Assembly (NCBI GenBank): GCA_023443865.1
Contig: JAEZST010000022.1
Span: forward strand, 62,001 to 126,000
Source: Spirochaetota bacterium
GTDB lineage: Bacteria > Spirochaetota > Spirochaetia > Treponematales > Treponemataceae
Length of the DNA stretch: 64,000 nt
Direction: 5' to 3'
Of this stretch, positions 8,551-17,388 are shown in pieces; within the stretch, counting starts at the first letter, position 1, and each line of letters begins with the position of its first letter. The position numbers and the translations under genes were made by a program. The notes under the pieces were generated by a model. That model saw only the letters and a program-made list of their open reading frames with translations. It searched no databases and was not told where the DNA came from.

Positions 8551-9909
8551 ATGCGCCGAATCCCCATGGACGACGATCATACCTGGAGAAAGATAAGCGT
8601 CATCGCGTCTTTCGTACTCATATTCGCGGTTTTTTTCCTTTCTACCGCGCAGTCCCTGTATTTTTTCGTCAGGTCCCGCGTCGCGCTCGAGCGGGAATCG
8701 GTCTCAAACCGGGTGATGCTGCTTCGCGCCCGATTGGAGCAGGAGGTATACGCCCGTATCGCCCTTGAACGGGGCCTGGCGAGCCTCTTCGAGTTGCGCC
8801 CGGACGTAACCCAATCCGATTTCGGTCGGTATGCCTCCTCTCTCGCCGACGGCGACGACGTGATTCGCAACGTGAGCGTCCTGAAGGGCACGGTTATTGA
8901 ATTCGTTTATCCCTTTGAGTCCAATAAGAGCGCCCTCGGCGTCGATTTGGCGGATGTCCCTGAACAGCGGGCCTCGATCCTGCGCGCCAGGGCTTCCGGC
9001 GGCATAACCTTCACCGGCCCCGTGCGCCTCGTTCAGGGCGGCGAGGGCCTTGTGTCGCGCCTGGCGATCCAGGTTCCGTCACCGGACGGAGGGGAATCGT
9101 ATTGGGGTCAGGTCGGGGTCGTGCTCGAGATAGGCAATCTGGTCAAGGCGGCCCGAACCTTCGAGTATCCCGACTTACGCGTGGCGATCCGCAATGCCGC
9201 CGGGAGAGGTACCTTCGTCGGCGATCCCGGCGTTTTCGACGGCGATCCCGTGCTCATGGCCGTGTCCATTCCCGATTCCTCCTGGGAAATCGGCGCCGTT
9301 CCCCGGGGCGGCTGGAATCGCCGCGAGATGGGATTTATTCTGTCGGCGGCCTTTTCGGCGCTGATCGCCGGCGGCATCGCCTTTTTGGTCGCGTCCCTGG
9401 TCGCGGCCCGTTACGCCATGCGGGACCTGGCTTTTTTCGACCATTTAACCGGGCTTCCGAACCGGAAGCTGTTCTGGGACCGGTTCGCCCATTCCGAGTC
9501 GTTGGCCACGCGGCGCCAGCTTTCCGTGGCGGTATTCGTGCTGGATTTGGACGGCTTTAAGGAAATTAACGACCGCTTCGGCCACTCGGCGGGAGACCGC
9601 CTCCTACGGGCCGTGGCGGAGCGGCTCGAGGCCAGCGTACGGGGCGCCGATACCCTCGCCCGCGTGGGCGGGGACGAGTTCGTGATACAGGTTATGATGG
9701 AGCGGGGCGACGGTACCCCCGAGCGCGTCTCGGAGCGGATAGACGCGATTTTCGCGGAGCCGTTTTCCGTGCCCCGGGAAGGAACCCTGGTGGGCGTGAG
9801 TTACGGGCACGCCGTTTGGCCGGACGAAGGGGCCGACGGCCAAACCGTATTCGATCTCGCCGACTCGCGGATGTACCAAATGAAACGGCGCCGTGGACAC
9901 CGACTGTAA
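8551..9909 (+). CDS. Periplasmic-sensor GGDEF diguanylate cyclase (CHASE-like)
   Basis: This 452-residue protein has a first membrane helix (about residues 14-38), an extracytoplasmic sensor resembling CHASE (about 50-240), a second helix (about 250-280) and a GGDEF domain (about 290-450, from DHLTGLPNRKLF). The active site GGDEF is intact, and RGAD supplies the inhibitory RxxD five residues upstream. It should synthesise c-di-GMP in response to an external ligand. The first ATG at 8551 is used because of the promoter just upstream. An ATG five codons later (8566) is an alternative. Confidence 0.85.
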   Translation: MRRIPMDDDHTWRKISVIASFVLIFAVFFLSTAQSLYFFVRSRVALERESVSNRVMLLRARLEQEVYARIALERGLASLFELRPDVTQSDFGRYASSLADGDDVIRNVSVLKGTVIEFVYPFESNKSALGVDLADVPEQRASILRARASGGITFTGPVRLVQGGEGLVSRLAIQVPSPDGGESYWGQVGVVLEIGNLVKAARTFEYPDLRVAIRNAAGRGTFVGDPGVFDGDPVLMAVSIPDSSWEIGAVPRGGWNRREMGFILSAAFSALIAGGIAFLVASLVAARYAMRDLAFFDHLTGLPNRKLFWDRFAHSESLATRRQLSVAVFVLDLDGFKEINDRFGHSAGDRLLRAVAERLEASVRGADTLARVGGDEFVIQVMMERGDGTPERVSERIDAIFAEPFSVPREGTLVGVSYGHAVWPDEGADGQTVFDLADSRMYQMKRRRGHRL

Positions 9910-9916
9910 CCCCTCC

Positions 9917-11041
9917 CTAGAGGTCCTTCCGGTATACCCTGCGGCGCTTATGTTCCCGGGCGTCGTAAAATTTCCAAAAGCTTTGAATGGCCGCGTTTGA
10001 TTCGAGCTCCGCGTTGGTTTCCGCGAACTTAACCCCGCGCCTGATGGCGTTCGCGGTAATCTCGTTCATGAGAATCGAGTTGAGTCCCAGATTCTGGAGG
10101 TCTTTTCTCACCGCCACGAGGTAGAGGTCCAGGATTTCCGGCTTTTTCATGGCCCGGAGAAAATGGAACAGCCCGAAGGGAAAGAGCCTGCCTTTCGCCT
10201 TTTGGGCCGCCCGGCTCAGGCTGGGCATGGAGATCCCCACGGCGGCGAGCTTTCCCTCGGAATCGAGCACCAGCTTCGTGAAATCGGGGTCGATAAAGGA
10301 AAAATAGCGGTCCGCGTAGAGATCTCTCAATTTCTCCGTTAGGCTTACGTAGCCATAGAGGTGCGCGTACGTATCCTCCAGCAGGGCGAAAATCGCCGGA
10401 ATATAGGGCTTGTAATCCTTAGCCCGCCTCACGGTAAGGGCGCGAAGCCCCTTCCGCTTGAAGACCAGTTCGCTTACCCGCATTACCTTTTCGGGAATAC
10501 CTTCCGCGGGAACCCGCACCTGCCGCTCGATCCAGTCGACTTCCTTGACGTACCCCCGCCGCTCGAGATGATCCTTGTACCAGGGGTGGTTGTAGAGCAT
10601 CGCGAAGGTGGAAAGCTCGTCGAAGCCCTCCACGAGAAGCCCTTCCTTGTCGAAGTCGGTGAAGCCCATGGGCCCGACGATCGCCGTCATGCCCCGCTCC
10701 CTCGCCCAGGCTTCCGCCGCGTCGAAAAGGGAATCGGCGACCTCGGCGTCGTCTATGAACTCAAGCCAGCCGAACCGCGCGTGCAGGTCCTTCCATTGCT
10801 CGATGAATCGGCGGTTGAGGATTCCCGTAATGCGCCCGACGATGCGCCCGTCCCGCTCGGCGAGCCAGGTTTTCGTTTCGCAGAACTCAAGCGCCGGGTT
10901 TTTTTTCGGGTTGAAGGTTTCCATTTCCTCCCCGATCAGTGGCGGCACCCAGTTCGGGTTATCGCGATAGAGGTTAAAGGTAAATTTCAGGGCTTTTCGG
11001 TAATCCGAGGGCGTATTCGCTTCGCGGACGGTTACGGGCAT
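9917..11041 (-). CDS. GNAT-like acetyltransferase domain protein
   Basis: This 374-residue protein is of a widespread uncharacterised family. It opens with VREANTPSDYRKALKFTFNL and a stretch ending WLAERDGRIVGRITGI, which looks like the beta2-beta3 part of a GNAT fold. A second GNAT-like half near the C-terminus contains LYLVAVRKDLQNLGLNSILM, resembling the acetyl-CoA pyrophosphate loop. The substrate is unknown. GGAGG stands about 10 bases before the ATG, and a TATACT box lies further upstream, so this gene has a conventional leader. Confidence 0.6.
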   Translation of the reverse strand: MPVTVREANTPSDYRKALKFTFNLYRDNPNWVPPLIGEEMETFNPKKNPALEFCETKTWLAERDGRIVGRITGILNRRFIEQWKDLHARFGWLEFIDDAEVADSLFDAAEAWARERGMTAIVGPMGFTDFDKEGLLVEGFDELSTFAMLYNHPWYKDHLERRGYVKEVDWIERQVRVPAEGIPEKVMRVSELVFKRKGLRALTVRRAKDYKPYIPAIFALLEDTYAHLYGYVSLTEKLRDLYADRYFSFIDPDFTKLVLDSEGKLAAVGISMPSLSRAAQKAKGRLFPFGLFHFLRAMKKPEILDLYLVAVRKDLQNLGLNSILMNEITANAIRRGVKFAETNAELESNAAIQSFWKFYDAREHKRRRVYRKDL

Positions 11042-11128
11042 AGAACGGTGTCCTCCGGGAATGGGTTTCAGGGTTCATGCAGTATACCACGGGTTTTCGG
11101 TCCGAGAACCGTATGTTTGGTATTTGCC

Positions 11129-11506
11129 CTAAAACTGTCCCGTGCCCAGGAGGACCAGGGTGCAGGCTTCGATTACCGCTATTCCGGCCTTTTCGAACTT
11201 CGCGCGGGCATCGGCGTTTTCGGTGCCGGGGTTCATGATAACCCTTCGGGGCCCAAGCGCGATGATCGCCTCGGCGCTGTGCCCGACGATGGCGGCGTTT
11301 ACGTAGAGGGTTACCGTATCGATGGGGCCGTCGGCGAGGAGGGGTTCCGCGCTCAGGTCGCGGAAAACGGGAAGGCCTTCGATCTCGTCCAGGCGCGGAT
11401 TGACCAGTACGGGCCGGTGTCCCGCGGCGAGGAGCCGCATGAGGGCCATATGGGCGTAGCGGTCCCTTTTGTCCGACGCGCCGAGAATCAATACCCTTTC
11501 ACCCAT
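11129..11506 (-). CDS. CoA-binding-domain (Rossmann) protein, last gene of the ubi/ABC operon
   Basis: This 125-residue protein starts GERVLILGASDKRDRYAHMA and continues with VLVNPRLDEIEGLPVF, then RVIMNPGTENADA. These match the small CoA-binding domain family (YccU-like), which has a Rossmann fold and no settled function. A purine-rich GGGGGAG lies 5 bases before the ATG, and its start overlaps the stop of the ABC permease gene. It is therefore the distal cistron of the operon, although it has no known link to quinone synthesis or transport. Confidence 0.75.
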   Translation of the reverse strand: MGERVLILGASDKRDRYAHMALMRLLAAGHRPVLVNPRLDEIEGLPVFRDLSAEPLLADGPIDTVTLYVNAAIVGHSAEAIIALGPRRVIMNPGTENADARAKFEKAGIAVIEACTLVLLGTGQF

Positions 11507-12299
11507 CGTTTCTCCCCCTTTCGCCTTCTCCCGTTCCGCTTCCCGTCCACGGGCAGGTCAGCCGTTCCGCCGCGTCGAACGCCACGGTTATGGCCAAGCC
11601 GGCAAGGCCGAGGGCGATAATCCCCCCGTACATCTGTCCGTATTCGAGTCGGGTCCACGCGTCCATTATATACCATCCGATTCCGTCGCGCGTAGCGAAG
11701 GTTTCCGCGAGAAACAGCACCGAAAAGGCCGTACCCGCCGAGGTGCGCAAGGTGGACCAGAGTCGGGGCAAAATGGCGGGAAGGGTTACGTGGAAGAGGG
11801 CCTCCCGCCGGCTTCCCCCGAGGGTGGCGAAGGAATCGTACCATGAACGTTCAATGCCCCTCGTTTCGTCGCGAATGGCGAGGTAAAACGGGAAAAAGAG
11901 GATGAGGGCGACGAGGAATACCTTGGAGGCGTTTCCCAGGCCGAGGAAAAGGAGAATGACGGGCAGGAGGGCCGTTTTGGGGATCGGCGACAATAGGTAG
12001 GCGGTAGGCGACAGGGCTTGGTCGGTCGCCCGGGAGCGGCCCGCGGCGACGCCCAGGATTAGGGCCGGGACGAAGGCCGCTGCAAGGGACGCAAGCGCCC
12101 GCAGGACCGAGATGCCGAGGTGCCTGAGGAGGGGCCCGCGAAGCGCCGCGGCGTACATGGCGGAGACCGCCTCGGCCGGTCCCGGAAGCATTGGCCGCTT
12201 TACCGCCGCGGCGGCTATCGCCCAGAAGGCGAATAGGGCAAGGGCGGCCGCTACCCGGCGCGCGGAACCGGAGAAGGCCTTTGCCGTAAACCGTTTCAT
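11499..12299 (-). CDS. ABC transporter permease, nitrate/sulfonate/taurine type
   Basis: This 266-residue protein has about six membrane helices and the binding-protein-dependent permease loop near residue 165 (ATLGGSRREALFHVTLPAILP), matching the SsuC/TauC/ThiX-like family. It would form the membrane channel for the lipoprotein encoded at 16233 and the ATPase at 12296. Its start overlaps the ATPase stop by 4 bases (ATGA), indicating translational coupling. The substrate is not a given: neighbours suggest an aromatic acid or quinone precursor, which is inference. Confidence 0.85.
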   Translation of the reverse strand: MKRFTAKAFSGSARRVAAALALFAFWAIAAAAVKRPMLPGPAEAVSAMYAAALRGPLLRHLGISVLRALASLAAAFVPALILGVAAGRSRATDQALSPTAYLLSPIPKTALLPVILLFLGLGNASKVFLVALILFFPFYLAIRDETRGIERSWYDSFATLGGSRREALFHVTLPAILPRLWSTLRTSAGTAFSVLFLAETFATRDGIGWYIMDAWTRLEYGQMYGGIIALGLAGLAITVAFDAAERLTCPWTGSGTGEGERGRNDG

Positions 12300-13081
12300 G
12301 GCGCCTCCCCGACGAGGGTTTCCTCAAGGAACGTCCCCTCAAGGACCGTCCTGATACGGGCGCAGGCCTCGAGAAAGCGGGGCGAGGCCCGACGCTCCGC
12401 CGGGGGTATCTCGGCCAGGAGGGGATTTTCGAGGCTGCGGACGCGGACGTCGCCGGCGGGAGTTCTTCCCATTACGTGGATACGGTCGGCGAGAAAGGCC
12501 GCCTCGGCTAAATCGTGGGTAACCAGGAGGACGGTCAGGCCGTTTCCCGCCGCGGCCAGCTCGGCAAGGCGGTTTTGAAGCCGTTCGCGGGTCATGGCGT
12601 CCAGGGCGGAGAAGGGTTCGTCCAACAGAAGGAGGTCGGGGGCGAGTACGAGGGCGCGGGCTATGGCCAGGCGTTGTCGCTCGCCGCCGGAAAGCTGCTT
12701 GGGAAATTTCCGGTCGTGCCCGGCCATGGCCGTATCGGCGAGCGCCTTTTCCGCGAGGGCGCGGCGCTCTTCCCGTTTCGCTCCCCGAAGACGCAAGCCC
12801 AGCTCCAGGTTGGCGCGGACGGTCTTCCAGGGGAAAAGCCCATGGTCCTGAAGGATAACCGCCGTCTCCCTCCTTCCGGGGCTGACGGCCTTTCCCGCGA
12901 CCGTCACCGTTCCGGCCGAAGGGGCGTATAATCCCGCGGCGAGATAGAGGAGGGTGGTTTTGCCGCATCCGGACGGGCCGATGAGGGCGTGGGTGAGGGC
13001 CGGTTCCAGTTCAAGGGTAAGGTCCCGGAGAAGGGGCGGCCTATTCGGATACGCGAAGGTAACGTTCCCGTACCGGATCAT
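12296..13081 (-). CDS. ABC transporter ATP-binding protein, SsuB/TauB-like
   Basis: This 261-residue protein has all ABC ATPase signatures: Walker A GPSGCGKTT (about residue 37), Q-loop LQDHGLFPW, signature LSGGERQRLAIARAL, Walker B LLLLDEPFSALD and H-loop VTHD. The ATG at 13081 overlaps the ubiX stop by 4 bases (ATGA). The frame remains open far upstream within ubiX, but homology begins only here. It energises the importer whose permease follows. Confidence 0.88.
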   Translation of the reverse strand: MIRYGNVTFAYPNRPPLLRDLTLELEPALTHALIGPSGCGKTTLLYLAAGLYAPSAGTVTVAGKAVSPGRRETAVILQDHGLFPWKTVRANLELGLRLRGAKREERRALAEKALADTAMAGHDRKFPKQLSGGERQRLAIARALVLAPDLLLLDEPFSALDAMTRERLQNRLAELAAAGNGLTVLLVTHDLAEAAFLADRIHVMGRTPAGDVRVRSLENPLLAEIPPAERRASPRFLEACARIRTVLEGTFLEETLVGEAP

Positions 13082-13767
13082 TCGGCGCCCTCCCGAGCCC
13101 GGCTTCCGCTCGCGGCGCCGGTTTCTCCCCAGCGATAGGCGTTTTGGGGGGCGAGGCCGAGAAGGTCGAGCACCCGGTGGACGGTGTCGTTGACCACGTC
13201 GTCGACGCTCTTCGGGCGCGCGTAAAACGCGGGAACCGGCGGCATGACGACGGCGCCGGCCTCGGTGAGCGAAAGCATGTTCCGTAAATGGATGGCCGAT
13301 AGGGGCGTTTCCCGGGCGAGAAGGACCAGGGGGCGCCGTTCCTTGAGGCATACGTCGGCCTCGCGCTCGATCAGGTTGCCCGAAACGCCCGCCGCGATCC
13401 GCGCAAGGGTTCCCATGGAGCAGGGCGCGATCGCCATCCCCCGGGTACGGAAGGAACCGCTTGCCCCGCTCGCGCCGATATCGTCGACGGAGTCCAGGGC
13501 GAACGCGACCGCGAGAGAGCGGGCCTTGACCTCGAACTCGGCCGCCCACTGCCCGGCCGTTTTACCCGTTTCCCCGGGGATCACCCGTTCCGCGGCCCTC
13601 GTGAAGCACAGGCGCACCGGAATGCCCGACTCCAACAGCAGTCGGGTGAGGGTGAGCCCGTACGCGGAGCCCGTGGCGCCGGTGACGGCTACGAGGAGCG
13701 GGCGTGTGTCGGAATGCGGGTTCTCTCCCGAGGCCGGGCGGCCGTCTTCGGAATCTCGTGCGGTCAT
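13078..13767 (-). CDS. ubiX: UbiX-like flavin prenyltransferase
   Basis: This 229-residue protein has VAVTGATGSAYGLTLTRLLLE near residue 27, IAPCSMGTLARIA and LVLLARETPLSAIHLRNML, the conserved blocks of UbiX/Pad1. UbiX makes prenylated FMN, the cofactor of UbiD decarboxylases, and ubiD lies two genes upstream in the same operon. About 25 extra N-terminal residues precede the domain. GAGG stands 7 bases before the ATG. A TATACT in the 3' end of ubiA might give an extra internal promoter. Confidence 0.9.
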   Translation of the reverse strand: MTARDSEDGRPASGENPHSDTRPLLVAVTGATGSAYGLTLTRLLLESGIPVRLCFTRAAERVIPGETGKTAGQWAAEFEVKARSLAVAFALDSVDDIGASGASGSFRTRGMAIAPCSMGTLARIAAGVSGNLIEREADVCLKERRPLVLLARETPLSAIHLRNMLSLTEAGAVVMPPVPAFYARPKSVDDVVNDTVHRVLDLLGLAPQNAYRWGETGAASGSRAREGAE

Positions 13768-13777
13768 ATCGTATCCT

Positions 13778-14770
13778 CTACCACCGAGTATACACGTCTA
13801 GGACGGCGAAGGCCATGAAAACCGGGGAAAGGATTTGGTTGAGGGTATAGGCCGCAAGGGGGATGCTTCCGTCGCGGCCGCTTCTGGCGAGAACCTGCTC
13901 CGCGACGAGGATTCCCGCGGCGACGGCGACGCCCGCGTAATAAAGGGGCCCGGCTCCGTAAAACCGGCCCGAGAGGGCGAAAAAGAACGCGGCGCCGGCA
14001 TGGCTCAGCGCCGAAAGGGCGAGCGCTCCCCGGCGGCCGAAACGGGCGGGGGCCGAATGGATGCCGTTCGCCTTATCGTGCGCCTCGTCCGCCGTGGCGT
14101 AGATAATGTCGAACCCGGCGATCCAAAGGGCGGCGCCGGCGGTGAGGGGGAAAAAGCGAAGTTCGAAGCGGCCTACGAGGGCGAGGTAGCTGCCCATTAC
14201 CGCGGCGGAGCAGGTGACGCCGAGCCACCAGTGGCAGAGCCAGGTAAACCGCTTGGTGAAAGAGTAGCCGCCGATCAGGATAGCCGCGACGGGCACTAAG
14301 GACAGGCAGAGGGGATTGAGAAGGGCGGCGGAGGCGAGGAAGAGCATGCCGCAAAAAACCGTGAAAGCGAGCAATGCCTTTTTCGAGACGCGGCCCGCCG
14401 GAAGGTCTCGGTTCGCCGTGCGGGGGTTAGCGGCGTCGATCTCGGAATCGATGAGGCGGTTGAGGGCGTTCGCCGCGTTGCGCGCGCCGAAGACCGCGAG
14501 GAGAATCAGGAGCGAAACGCGCCAGCCGGGGCGGCCCCCGCTTTCGGCGAGAAAGGCGACTACCGCGAGGGGCAGGGAAAAGAGGGTGTGCTCGATCATG
14601 ACCGCGTGTCCTATCCCGCGGGCGCGGGAGGCGAGGGCGGCGGCGTGCCCGGACAGTCTTTTCGCGCGGGGAGTCACGCGTTCTCGGGCGCCACCGTGGC
14701 CATCTCTCCCCGAATCGCCGCCCGCAAGCTCACCGGCCCTTCGATCCTGCTTCTCGATACGGTCAGTCAA
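13778..14770 (-). CDS. ubiA: UbiA-family prenyltransferase (quinone biosynthesis)
   Basis: This 330-residue membrane protein has about 8-9 helices. Both Asp-rich motifs are present: NALNRLIDSEIDAANPRT (first) and DIIYATADEAHDKANG (second), which bind Mg and prenyl diphosphate. HTLFSLPLA near the start of the first helix is typical of the 4-hydroxybenzoate or 6-naphthoate prenyltransferases. About 55 polar residues precede the first helix. Its start overlaps the end of ubiD by 8 bases. In the futalosine route this step joins a polyprenyl chain to the naphthoate ring. Confidence 0.88.
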   Translation of the reverse strand: MTDRIEKQDRRAGELAGGDSGRDGHGGARERVTPRAKRLSGHAAALASRARGIGHAVMIEHTLFSLPLAVVAFLAESGGRPGWRVSLLILLAVFGARNAANALNRLIDSEIDAANPRTANRDLPAGRVSKKALLAFTVFCGMLFLASAALLNPLCLSLVPVAAILIGGYSFTKRFTWLCHWWLGVTCSAAVMGSYLALVGRFELRFFPLTAGAALWIAGFDIIYATADEAHDKANGIHSAPARFGRRGALALSALSHAGAAFFFALSGRFYGAGPLYYAGVAVAAGILVAEQVLARSGRDGSIPLAAYTLNQILSPVFMAFAVLDVYTRW

Positions 14771-16211
14771 GGCCGAATTCCTTCCAGCGCCCGTCGACGC
14801 GGGCCTTTACGTCGTCGGACATGGCGATGTCGTCGGGCCATTCGCGCATGTGGCCGTCCATCGGGCCCTTTTTCGTGGCGTCGATGCCGAGCCGGCTGCC
14901 GAAGCGGGGGCGGGGCGAGGCGTGGTCCAGGGCGTCGAGGGGGCCGTCGGACAGGATCAGGTCGCGCCTGGCGTCAATGTTGTTGAAGACCTTCCAGGCG
15001 ACGGCGGAGAGGTCGCGTACGTCGATTTCGGAATCCACGACGACGATCATTTTGGTGTACATCATCTGCCCGAGGCCCCAGAGGGCGTTCAAGACCTTGT
15101 GGACCTGGCCGCTGTAGCGCTTTTCGACGGAGACGATGGCGCAATTATGGAAGACGCCTTCGAGCGGGAGGTTCATGTCCACGATCTCGGGGATCATTTT
15201 CTTGAGGAGGGGGAGGAAGAGACGCTCGGTGGCCTTGGCGATGAAGCAGTCTTCCATGGGGGGCTTGCCGACTATCGTGGCGGGGTAAATCGGCTCGCGG
15301 CGACGGGTGACGCATTCCACGTGAAAGACCGGGTATTCGTCTCGAAGTGAGTAGTAGCCCGTGTGGTCGCCGAAGGGACCTTCCGTGCGCAGTGGCTCAG
15401 CGGGGTCGACCCAGCCTTCAAGGACGATTTCGGCGTTGGCGGGCACCTCAAGGTCGCTCGTGACGCATTTGACGGTCTCGACGGGTTTGCCCCGAAGGTA
15501 GCCCGCGAAGAAGAGCTCGCTCACGCCTTCGGGGAGGGGGGCCGTGGCGGCGTAGGTGACCGCGGGGTCGTCGCCGAGGGCCACCGCGACGGGCATTCGC
15601 TTCCCGAGGGCTTTGTATTTCTGGTAAAAGTGGGCGCCGTCCTTGTGGAGGTGCCAGTGCATGCCCGTGGTTTTCGAATCGTACACCTGCATGCGGTACA
15701 TGCCCATGTTTTGGGCTCCCGTTTCCGGGTCCCGGGTGATGACGAGGGGCAGGGTGATAAACGGGCCGCCGTCGCCGGGCCAGCAGGTGAGGACCGGGAG
15801 CTTCGACAAGTCGGGGTCCCGATCGATTATTTCCTGGCAGGGGGCTTTGAATACCTTGTGGGGCAGGAAGAGGCGGGCCCATTTAAGCTTCGGGAAGAAG
15901 GAGGGTATGTCGATTTTGCGGAGCTGGCCGAAGAGCCAGTCGATGAGGCCTTCGAGTTCTTTCGCCTTTTCCTCGACCGATTCGGCGCCCAACGCCATGG
16001 CCATGCGGCGGTCGGAGCCGAAGGCGTTCATGAGGACCGGGAACTCGGAACCTTTCACGTTTTCGAACAGGAGCGCCGGTCCGCCTTTTTTGCTGACCCG
16101 GTCGGTGATTTCGGTGATCTCGAGGCTCGGTTCCACCTCGGCGGCGATGCGGCGGAGTTCGCCAGCCTTTTCGAGGGTGTTGATGAAGTCGCGCAGGTTT
16201 TTGTAGGCCAT
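14763..16211 (-). CDS. ubiD: UbiD-family prenyl-FMN-dependent decarboxylase
   Basis: This 482-residue protein has the length of UbiD. It starts YKNLRDFINTLEKAGELRRI and includes GPALLFENVKGS, VALGDDPAVTYAATAPLPEG, EGPFGDHTGYYS (active-site region with the conserved Glu) and TEGPFGD. It should decarboxylate the prenylated aromatic acid with prenyl-FMN supplied by UbiX. AGGAGG lies 10 bases before the ATG. It is the second gene of the operon, after the ABC binding lipoprotein by 21 bases. A very long open frame on the opposite strand is a composition shadow. Confidence 0.92.
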   Translation of the reverse strand: MAYKNLRDFINTLEKAGELRRIAAEVEPSLEITEITDRVSKKGGPALLFENVKGSEFPVLMNAFGSDRRMAMALGAESVEEKAKELEGLIDWLFGQLRKIDIPSFFPKLKWARLFLPHKVFKAPCQEIIDRDPDLSKLPVLTCWPGDGGPFITLPLVITRDPETGAQNMGMYRMQVYDSKTTGMHWHLHKDGAHFYQKYKALGKRMPVAVALGDDPAVTYAATAPLPEGVSELFFAGYLRGKPVETVKCVTSDLEVPANAEIVLEGWVDPAEPLRTEGPFGDHTGYYSLRDEYPVFHVECVTRRREPIYPATIVGKPPMEDCFIAKATERLFLPLLKKMIPEIVDMNLPLEGVFHNCAIVSVEKRYSGQVHKVLNALWGLGQMMYTKMIVVVDSEIDVRDLSAVAWKVFNNIDARRDLILSDGPLDALDHASPRPRFGSRLGIDATKKGPMDGHMREWPDDIAMSDDVKARVDGRWKEFGLD

Positions 16212-16232
16212 GGCGTGGCGCCTCCTGGGTCG

Positions 16233-17219
16233 TTATTCCTTGATCACCAGGTCCGCGTACGAGACGGATCGGGAAAGGCCGTACTTCGCGGCGAACCAGT
16301 CGATAACCGACTGTACCTGGGCTTCCGTGGGAAGGGTGACGGGGCGGAAGTGGGGAACCGGGTAATCCGAGGCGGGGAGGCGTACCTGCTCCAGGAGCAT
16401 GGCCGCGTAGGCGTCGGGATCGGCGTTGATCCGCTCGACCGCCTCGTTCCACTTGGCCTTGAACGATTCGAGGTCGGCGGGATGCTTTCTCGCGAAGTCC
16501 CCGGTAACCACCAGGACGGCGGGTTCCAGGTTCGAGGAAGCCTGGTCGCGGACGATATGAAAGCCGTTGGCGAGCAGGCCCCAGGCCATGACGTCGGTCA
16601 GGCAGGCGACGGGAATCTGCCCGTTCCTGAGCATTTCCAGCCGTACGGGAACCTGGGGCACGGAGAGCTTGTCCAGCTTCAGTCCGGCGCCGAGGGTATC
16701 GGTCACGTACTCTATCACCGTGTTCTCGGAAATGCCGATATTCTGCCGGGCGGATTCCCGGAATTTGGGGCCGGCCACCAGGAGAAAACGGCTTTCGGTG
16801 ACCGTGAGGGCGCGCAGTTCGATGCCTTTTTGCTGATTCGCGATCACCGTAACCATATCGCCCATGATCGCGTCGAGCTCGCCCGCCGCCAGGGCCGCGT
16901 CCCGTTCCCGGGCGCTCTGGAAGGGGATGAGGTCCGCGTCGTCCATAAGATAGAGGGGAAGCGCGCCTGCGTCGGGCATAACGCCCACCCTGACCTTTCT
17001 CGGGGCCTTCGCGGGCAGGGGCGCGATCTCGGCGCGGAGGACCTTCATGTCGGACAGCTTCGCAAACTGTCCTTCGGTGAGACCCGAAAGATCGAAAGAA
17101 ATTTTCCCCGAACAGCCCGCGAGGGCGAACGAGGCGACGAGTGCGAAGGTTATGAGGAGGCCGCGAATGGCGCCTGAATTGTTGAAATTAACGGTATTAC
17201 CGCCGTAAAGACGTGTCAT
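16233..17219 (-). CDS. ABC substrate-binding lipoprotein, first gene of the UbiADX operon
   Basis: This 328-residue protein has a lipoprotein signal with lipobox FALAGC (Cys about residue 36) and a type II periplasmic-binding fold: VRVGVMPDAGALPLYL near residue 78, then AALAAGELDAIMGDMV and a C-terminal domain. It resembles NMT1/THI5 and SsuA-like proteins, and that fold is shared with MqnA/MqnD. The ATG at 17219 sits 7 bases after a perfect TATAAT, so the mRNA is probably leaderless. Its partners, the permease and ATPase, lie at the other end of the same operon with UbiD, UbiA and UbiX between them. Confidence 0.82.
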   Translation of the reverse strand: MTRLYGGNTVNFNNSGAIRGLLITFALVASFALAGCSGKISFDLSGLTEGQFAKLSDMKVLRAEIAPLPAKAPRKVRVGVMPDAGALPLYLMDDADLIPFQSARERDAALAAGELDAIMGDMVTVIANQQKGIELRALTVTESRFLLVAGPKFRESARQNIGISENTVIEYVTDTLGAGLKLDKLSVPQVPVRLEMLRNGQIPVACLTDVMAWGLLANGFHIVRDQASSNLEPAVLVVTGDFARKHPADLESFKAKWNEAVERINADPDAYAAMLLEQVRLPASDYPVPHFRPVTLPTEAQVQSVIDWFAAKYGLSRSVSYADLVIKE

Positions 17220-17226
17220 GCCGCGG

Positions 17227-17255
17227 ATTATACGGAAAATAACGTTCCGTGGAAA
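17227..17255 (-). promoter_or_regulatory. Leaderless promoter of the ABC/UbiADX operon
   Basis: TTTCCA (17250-17255), a 17-base spacer and TATAAT (17227-17232) on the minus strand, with the ATG 7 bases further on. Confidence 0.55.
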
Positions 17256-17388
17256 GGTCGCGAATGCGAAAAAGGCCATAAAAGGGGAAGGTCTTCCCCT
17301 GCCTGCAAAGCCTCGTTGGGAAGGCGCGGTTTGCATTCCGGCGCGCGGGCCGCGATAGTAAGTACTATAAACGTCAACGGAGGCCTTT

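Noticed and set aside
12296..13549. A 417-residue ABC ATPase with an N-terminal extension
   Set aside because: The extra part is the ubiX gene read in another frame. Homology begins at the ATG at 13081, which overlaps the ubiX stop.
15363..17177. A 604-codon open frame on the + strand opposite ubiD and the binding lipoprotein
   Set aside because: GC-rich codon bias keeps the complementary frame open. The minus-strand genes have clear family motifs, and this frame has none.
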